Positions 63,385 to 64,000 of a stretch of 64,000 nucleotides of DNA are shown piece by piece; position 1 is the first letter of the stretch, and every line of letters begins with the position of its first letter. The notes beneath the pieces are model-generated. The model made no database searches, was not told where the DNA came from, and saw only the letters and a list, made by a program, of their open reading frames with translations. Made by a program: the position numbers and the translations under genes. This DNA is from Cryomorpha sp963748925 (lineage in GTDB: Bacteria > Bacteroidota > Bacteroidia > Flavobacteriales_D > Cryomorphaceae). The DNA is taken from positions 372,001 to 436,000 of the forward strand of contig CAVVKG010000007.1 of NCBI GenBank assembly GCA_963748925.1, written 5' to 3'.

Positions 63385-63687
63385 TCTCAAAGGCTAGCGT
63401 CCCGCTAGGCTTGTTGCGTCTGGCGTCTCGCCAGATTCGCTAATCTGCGTGTTGGTATTGAATGCATTGCAATACCAAGCTCTATTGAATTAAAAAATCT
63501 TTCGAGAGGCTCGTGAGAAAATCATACAGAAACTTCCAAGGATACCCGGCGGTACTGACGATAAATGCACTGACGCTAAAGGTCAGTATCTTCGATCAGC
63601 ATGTACCAGACGCCGGACAAAACATCCCTCGCCCATACGGGGCTAAGGCCAAGATGCCATGCTGAAAAGCGTAGTAAACTGAGGGAT
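63385..63687. repeat. Palindromic repeat block, unit 2
   Basis: Diverged direct copy of unit 1 with A at 63385-63440, B at 63543-63560 and C at 63633-63687, expanded by about 130 bp of unrelated sequence between segments. Differences are mostly single substitutions that keep the hairpins. Block ends just before the kinase stop. Confidence 0.75.
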
Positions 63688-63694
63688 AGCGAGT

Positions 63695-64000
63695 TTAGGC
63701 CTTGGCTAGTGTGAATGAAAACAAGGCTCCTTTACCGAGTTCGCTGCGCATATTGAGGGATTGCTTGTGTGCCTCGATGATGTGTTTGCAAATAGCGAGT
63801 CCGAGACCGGTACCTCCCTGATGACGCGCTCTACTCTTATCAACGCGATAGAACCGCTCGAAGAGGCGTGCCTGATGTTCTTTGGCAATACCCGGACCGT
63901 CATCTTCTACCTCAACAAGAATTTGACGATCAAGATCATAGAAGCGGATGGTAATAGTTCCGCCCTGTTTACCATAATTAATGCTGTTGGTGACGAGGTT
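63695..64000 (-). CDS. Sensor histidine kinase, C-terminal fragment
   Basis: 101 codons plus stop on the minus strand; the gene continues past the right edge. HATPase signatures: N-box NLVTNSINYGKQ, G1 EDDGPGI, F-box LFERFYRVD and G2 GGTGLGLAICKHI. The fragment resembles PhoR-like kinases of Bacteroidota (an inference). Whether a partner regulator lies beyond the edge cannot be seen. The stop is at 63695-63697. Confidence 0.88.
   Translation of the reverse strand, partial: NLVTNSINYGKQGGTITIRFYDLDRQILVEVEDDGPGIAKEHQARLFERFYRVDKSRARHQGGTGLGLAICKHIIEAHKQSLNMRSELGKGALFSFTLAKA

Noticed and set aside
63208..63687. Repeat block considered as a CRISPR array
   Set aside because: Only two copies with unequal spacing of 177-300 bp, imperfect repeats, internal hairpins and no cas genes. 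Not a CRISPR.
63706..63903. 65-codon minus-strand frame at the right end
   Set aside because: A different minus-strand frame (63695-64000) reads through with perfect histidine-kinase motifs, so this one is an out-of-frame shadow.

Overview
The window is a contiguous stretch of a Bacteroidota chromosome, most likely from a marine-type member of the Flavobacteriales. The evidence is: gliding/type IX secretion (T9SS) genes (porP-gldK-gldL-gldM and gldB-gldC-porT), a SusC/SusD pair, a T9SS C-terminal sorting domain, Bacteroidota-type promoters (TTTG ... TAnnTTTG), almost no Shine-Dalgarno sequences, and a division/cell-wall (dcw) operon in Bacteroidota order. Genus cannot be fixed from the sequence alone. 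No rRNA, tRNA, CRISPR array, phage or insertion sequence was seen.

Layout. 1-3.3 kb (minus): gldM start, gldL, gldK, porP. 3.5-7.1 kb (minus): a ureohydrolase-like protein lacking several metal ligands, then topA. 7.3-14.2 kb (plus): miaB, a sigma-54 activator, lptE, a TPR-type protein, secG, groES, groEL. 14.4-19 kb (plus): a SusC/SusD uptake pair. 19.4-26.8 kb (plus): YceI, a propeller sensor kinase and a LytTR regulator, followed by an output block of two haem-motif proteins, an OB-fold protein, a second YceI and a DUF5777 barrel. A direct repeat with 21-bp period sits in front of the output block. 26.9-28.9 kb (plus): a histidine kinase and OmpR-type regulator. 29.4-46.3 kb (minus): one operon mraZ-rsmH-ftsL-ftsI-murE-mraY-murD-[two MurD C-domain paralogues]-ftsW-murG-murC-ftsQ-ftsA-ftsZ-yqeY, preceded by four phased MraZ boxes. 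46.6-51.2 kb: a hydrolase, engB, gldC, gldB, porT, nadE. 51.2-56.8 kb (minus): korB, korA, a NifU-type scaffold, Mrp, an alkyltransferase-like protein, trmB. 57-64 kb: a broken T9SS cargo gene, a glycosyltransferase, a TonB receptor paired with a PQQ-type sugar dehydrogenase, a duplicated palindromic repeat region, and the 3' end of a sensor kinase gene.

Most unusual points. (1) Two short proteins between murD and ftsW are diverged copies of only the MurD C-terminal domain, with the catalytic-site residues changed, tightly coupled inside the essential dcw operon. (2) Four genes (porP, murD, mraY and the T9SS cargo gene) are interrupted at seven places, and every one is repaired by skipping exactly one base. 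Two of these genes are essential, so insertion-type sequence error is the best explanation. (3) The LytTR locus carries a candidate operator and looks like a self-contained sensing and output unit. (4) Several non-coding repeat structures (phased 11-bp repeats, dispersed palindromes, a duplicated palindromic block) fill the larger intergenic gaps.
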